A DNA stretch of 64,000 nt, taken from NCBI GenBank assembly GCA_030680835.1, contig JAUXUD010000062.1, positions 156,057 to 220,056 of the forward strand. The letters are read 5' to 3'. Below, piece by piece: positions 61,138-64,000 of this stretch (its first letter is position 1; each line of letters opens with the position of its first letter). Origin of the DNA: Bacteroidota bacterium. Its GTDB lineage: Bacteria > Bacteroidota > Bacteroidia > UKL13-3. The notes under the pieces were generated by a model. That model was not told the origin of the DNA. It did not search any database and was given only the letters and a program-made list of their open reading frames with translations. The position numbers and the translations under genes are program-made.

Positions 61138-61643
61138 AATTGACAAATGTCTTAAAACAATAATTCAGGAAAAATGATTTTCGGCATAATTAATATTAAT
61201 AAATCTTAGTTATTTCTTGCTCCGGGTTTCAGGTTAGTTCTGCGGCTAAGAGTTAGGTGTATCATTTCTTTATACCAGTCACAAACTTCGCTCCAATCCT
61301 GCACGCTATAAGTTGGGTTGGAGTTATATCCCGACTGTTATTTCTAATTCAAACCTAAGCATTTTTAATTAATTCCTGTTGGGTTCATTAATTCCTATTC
61401 ATCCCTACATTCAAACAAAAAAAGCTGCACTGCTCTTGCTGTTAAAGGGATGAGAATTAAAAAAAAGTTGTGGAGCTGAGGCAAGGCCCAAATGGCACTG
61501 ATCAATTTGATATCGGCAACTGATGATAATAGCCAAAGATGTCCCGTTGGAAAAACTGAAAAGATTTACTACAACTTGGTCGGGATGCAAGAAGTTTAAT
61601 TTTAGTTGTTACAAAATGCAGTCAGTTTATTTGTTACAAAAAT
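61138..61643. other. 506-bp gene-free stretch with a stop-bounded decayed reading frame
   Basis: No full gene. On the minus strand (about 61338-61207) a 43-codon frame reads SGYNSNPTYSVQDWSEVCDW followed by YKEMIHLTLSRRTNLKPGAR. It has no start codon, so it looks like the decayed end of a gene or a repeated element. The rest (61340-61640) is AT-rich with no feature seen. Confidence 0.45.
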
Positions 61644-61847
61644 TTAAGAGGTAGTTGTATTCTTGAATTCTTGAATCTCCCTTTTTAACAAATTTACCTT
61701 CCAGGATTGTCCGATTGTAGAAACAATGAATCCTATAATTACAATGGCATTTCCCTTCAGTATTGGTAGAGTGTGAAACATTATCAAAATAGCACCAATT
61801 ATTACAAGTATAGTTCCTGTCACATGAATTAAGGTTGCATTTTTCAT
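61644..61847 (-). CDS. Small two-TM membrane protein
   Basis: A 67-aa protein with two hydrophobic segments (VTGTILVIIGAILIMFHTLP; GNAIVIIGFIVSTIGQSW), joined by a short loop, and a charged tail (KREIQEFKNTTTS). No known family. It precedes the first attC-like element on its 5' side in the accessory tail. Its ATG 61847 is preceded by an AT-rich leader. Confidence 0.65.
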   Translation of the reverse strand: MKNATLIHVTGTILVIIGAILIMFHTLPILKGNAIVIIGFIVSTIGQSWKVNLLKREIQEFKNTTTS

Positions 61848-61885
61848 AAATAGATTATTTAAGTTAATATAAATTTCTTATTCAG

Positions 61886-62026
61886 CACTTAACGGTAACG
61901 GTTTCTTGCTAAAAGCAGTTGGGAATTCGAAGCCACAAAACTTTCATGCGAAACGAATTACAAATAGAAAGAAAAAATTTCACTTTTCCACGTCAACCCC
62001 AATTGATTTTAGCAAGTGTTATAACC
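61886..62026. repeat. attC-like imperfect palindrome A
   Basis: The left edge has CTTAACGG and the right edge GTGTTATAAC. Inner arms TTGCTAAAAGCAGTTGGG (61906-61923) and CCCCAATTGATTTTAGCAA (61997-62015) pair at 15 of 18 positions. The element spans about 140 bp and marks the boundary before the gene at 62196. It is the most diverged of the three. Confidence 0.55.
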
Positions 62027-62195
62027 TGATAGGTTGTGCAAACCTTAAGCAGACTTCAAAACTTGGAATTCGCGAAATGGTCCTCAAGAAAAGTCAAGTT
62101 TGGAGTAATGATTGTCAGTTTCAGATTGACATTTCTGCAGTTAAACTTACTCAAATGTTGGTCAAGGTTGACTTACAATTTGGCCAAACCCTTGC

Positions 62196-62777
62196 TTAAT
62201 ATTCACAATACAATTGAGTAAAACATTTGATGACTGAATTTCGAAAAAACACATCGTTGCTCATGGTCAGATTACCAGAATTATTTTTGACCTTTAATGA
62301 ATAAAAGCATCGCTCACAGAAGACTTTGTAATACCTTTCCGATTGAGTTCTTTTATTATAAATTTCTACACTGGTTAATACAAACACATGGCCATTCCAA
62401 ACCTTTGTAGGTTTGTTAATTTCTGTCAACTTTACTAACTCATCATTTGATGTAAAAAATAAGGAAGAATCAACTTGGTATTGGTAAACGCCTACCTTTA
62501 ATAAATATTTAGCGTTAAGTAAACCGCTTTCAATCAAAGTTGCAATTGAGTCATCATTTTCATAGAGAATTCTGAACGACTCCTCCCCAATACAGTTTAT
62601 GGTGTCAGTTGGTTGGTCACCTACTTGTATTAATATTTTACCAACTTTACCTTTTATTTTAATTTCTGTGGGGTTGCAGTCAACAACCTTGGTAGTGTCG
62701 TTACCCTGGAATGCAACTTGTCCGTATGAGGTGAAGCTGATAATTAATAATAAAGATAGGATTTTTGATTTCGGCAT
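62196..62777 (-). CDS. Small secreted protein of unknown function, in a cassette-like slot
   Basis: A 193-aa exported protein. The signal peptide (MPKSKILSLLLIISFTSYGQ) is typical. The mature part begins VAFQGNDTTKVVDCNPTEI and has a beta-rich start (KIKGKVGKILIQVGDQPTDTI), with Cys residues at CIGEE, CERCF and CFTQLYC. No family recognised. It lies alone between palindrome A and palindrome B, on the minus strand. Confidence 0.7.
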   Translation of the reverse strand: MPKSKILSLLLIISFTSYGQVAFQGNDTTKVVDCNPTEIKIKGKVGKILIQVGDQPTDTINCIGEESFRILYENDDSIATLIESGLLNAKYLLKVGVYQYQVDSSLFFTSNDELVKLTEINKPTKVWNGHVFVLTSVEIYNKRTQSERYYKVFCERCFYSLKVKNNSGNLTMSNDVFFRNSVIKCFTQLYCEY

Positions 62778-63101
62778 TTTAATTTATATTATCGTTAAAC
62801 TGAGTCGGTGCCATAGAGATCTATCTAAAACGGATTTTGCATTGTGTGTTATGTGAAATTTATATTTTCCTTCGTTCAAGATTTTTCATTGCATTTGTTT
62901 GTAGTTAAACGAAATTGTCCTACTTATATTCTTAAACCTACTTGGTTATAACGATTTGGGGGTTTGCGATGGCAGGGAGTTTTAGCAATATACTTCATTC
63001 GGAGAACTGAAGTTCCACCTTGCACAAATGTGTCTGCGAAGCACATCACCCCCGCTAACGCAAACCCCTTGTTATGCGGTCGTGCATTCATTGTCAAGCT
63101 A
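62778..63101. other. Gap between two cassette genes with palindrome B
   Basis: This includes the upstream region of the gene at 62196, AT-rich with no clear promoter match, and the attC-like palindrome B (62945-63079). No other feature. Confidence 0.6.
62945..63079. repeat. attC-like imperfect palindrome B
   Basis: The left edge is GTTATAACGATTTG, the right edge GTTATGCGG. Arms GGGGGTTTGCG (62958-62968) and CGCAAACCCC (63059-63068) pair. Inner segments CATTCGGAGAACTGAAG and TGTGTCTGCGAAGCACAT resemble those of palindrome C, while arms differ with matching changes on the opposite side. Length 135 bp. Confidence 0.7.
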
Positions 63102-63800
63102 CTATTTAGCAAAATATCTGTCCCCATTCGAAAACTCAAAGCCAACGACCCCTTTCGGTATTATATAGTAAACGCCATAAGGGTGTGTTTCAGGTCTAAG
63201 ATAAGAAAGACCAGTTGTGTCATAGTAAGTATAAATCACATTGGCGTAAAATTTGTTTCCTAACGTCACAGTATCAAAATACTTATATCTTGCGGTTACC
63301 CATCTGTCTTTAGGATAAATGGAAAAATTATAATTATTTAGATTTACTTCCAACCCATCTTGTGTTTTATCTTTATTTTGTGGGCTATTAACCAGAGCAT
63401 TTAAATCCCAATAGTATTTAGTCCTTCGGATCGTGATTGTTATAAGATTGCCTTTAAAAATTTTGTCTTGAATTGGATAGCTATAATAGTCTTGGTTACT
63501 ATGGCTCTCACATTCACCATCGGCAACTGAATAGCCAAATCCAATATTCTGTTTTTCAATGGAATTTATAAGGCCATTTGAAGTAAATGTAATAATATTG
63601 TTTATTTGGTTTGAAAAAACTAAGGCTTGGTCTATAGAATCAACCCAATATTGAGTAGAGTCATTCAAAAGCAAATCACCCTTTTTAATATTTTGAGTCG
63701 GCCCTGGCATTCCCGAACCGCTACCACATTTACTGCAGCTATTAGTGGATAGGATAACTATTCCAGAGAGAAATACCCCAAAAATGTTAGAAATATTCAT
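63102..63800 (-). CDS. Lipoprotein of unknown function, in a cassette-like slot
   Basis: A 232-aa lipoprotein with a lipobox TNSC (Cys22) and three further early Cys/Gly residues (SKCGSGSGMPG). The mature sequence contains LLLNDSTQYWVDSIDQALVF, FGYSVADGECESHSNQDYYSYPIQD and ending FSNGDRYFAK. No family recognised. It lies between palindromes B and C. The high Tyr/Asp content and lack of paralogues in the window fit an exported accessory gene. Confidence 0.7.
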   Translation of the reverse strand: MNISNIFGVFLSGIVILSTNSCSKCGSGSGMPGPTQNIKKGDLLLNDSTQYWVDSIDQALVFSNQINNIITFTSNGLINSIEKQNIGFGYSVADGECESHSNQDYYSYPIQDKIFKGNLITITIRRTKYYWDLNALVNSPQNKDKTQDGLEVNLNNYNFSIYPKDRWVTARYKYFDTVTLGNKFYANVIYTYYDTTGLSYLRPETHPYGVYYIIPKGVVGFEFSNGDRYFAK

Positions 63801-63857
63801 AGTATCTATTCATTAGTCATAATGGTTTTCGTTGTCGAAGGTTTGTCGTTCTGCATG

Positions 63858-63993
63858 CCGCATAACGATTTGCAGATTTGCGATGGGCGGGCTTTCCACC
63901 ACAAATGTTGATGCGGAGCACTGAACTTTCTGTAACCACAAATCTGTCTGCGGAGCATAAAACCCCGCCTATTGCAAATGTGCTGTTAGCGGT
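63858..63993. repeat. attC-like imperfect palindrome C
   Basis: The left edge is CCGCATAACGATTTG, the right edge GCTGTTAGCGG. Arms GCAGATTTGCGATGGGCGGG (63872-63891) and CCCGCCTATTGCAAATGTGC (63964-63983) pair at 17 of 20 sites. Inner words GATGCGGAGCACTGAAC and TCTGTCTGCGGAGCAT match palindrome B. Length 136 bp, near the window's right edge. Confidence 0.75.
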
Positions 63994-64000
63994 TCGTTGT

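Noticed and set aside
61887-62221. Plus-strand ORFs at 61906-62221 in the right tail
   Set aside because: They lie over palindrome A and its flank, have no family match and no start context, and are likely chance frames.
62924-63145. 73-aa minus-strand reading frame in palindrome B
   Set aside because: It overlaps the attC-like structure and has the base pairing of the repeat, not coding bias. Treated as a by-product of the palindrome.

Overview
The window is AT-rich chromosomal DNA of a Bacteroidota bacterium, most likely from the Chitinophagales/Sphingobacteriales side of the phylum. The evidence is several very large secreted proteins with type IX secretion (T9SS) C-terminal sorting domains, a PorV/PorQ-family protein, DUF7948/SBBP proteins, Bacteroidota-type promoter motifs (TTG, about 19-21 nt, TAnnTTTG), a bacillithiol gene (bshA), and a kynurenine pathway. 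There is no rRNA, and I found no tRNA or CRISPR array. Genus-level placement is not possible from this sequence alone.

Layout, left to right. 1-4.2 kb: a truncated cationic amino-acid permease, kynurenine 3-monooxygenase and kynureninase, with palindromic repeats between and inside them. 4.2-20.2 kb: an acetyltransferase, two tandem paralogous T9SS beta-helix proteins of about 1,080 aa, a HicAB toxin-antitoxin pair, a MacAB/LolD-type ABC export operon, a T9SS esterase coupled to a Rieske protein, a 920-aa SBBP-repeat protein and an orphan HicB. 20.4-20.6 kb: a 42-bp minisatellite. 20.8-27.3 kb: an esterase, an NHL-like lipoprotein coupled to a PorV/PorQ-family protein, ThiL, a Bro-N-like protein and BshA. 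27.4-32.4 kb: a cell-surface O-acylation locus (MBOAT, two SGNH proteins, an acyl-carrier-like mini-protein, a GNAT). 32.6-37.9 kb: a T9SS protein, an archaeal-type GatD/GatE tRNA amidotransferase pair and a His/Tyr-rich DUF6515-like protein. 38-41 kb: PlsC and a sigma/anti-sigma/Trp-rich secreted protein operon. 41-45.8 kb: cyanophycin synthetase, cyanophycinase and isoaspartyl peptidase. 46-49.1 kb: paaABC with a TetR regulator that has a clear palindromic operator. 49.3-61.1 kb: mostly ordinary genes (radical SAM, RsmI-like methylase, PpiD/SurA-like foldase, a GT2/sugar-transferase fusion, RecR, SuhB, TPR and DUF4386-like membrane proteins). 61.1-64 kb: an accessory tail in which single small genes for secreted or membrane proteins are separated by imperfect palindromes of about 140 bp that resemble integron attC sites.

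How the genes may work together. Kmo and KynU run consecutive steps of tryptophan breakdown, and the neighbouring permease may supply the amino acid. CphA, CphB and isoaspartyl peptidase form a complete make-and-degrade cycle for the Asp-Arg storage polymer cyanophycin. GatD/GatE, an asparaginase-fed amidotransferase, lies 4 kb away and also concerns Asp/Asn/Gln nitrogen. The MBOAT/SGNH genes form a trans-envelope acyl transfer machine. The T9SS cargo proteins and the PorV/PorQ-like protein share one secretion route.

Most notable: the archaeal-type GatDE pair, the attC-like cassette tail, the carrier-like protein in the O-acylation locus, and palindromic repeats that have become part of coding sequences (kynU and the Rieske gene).
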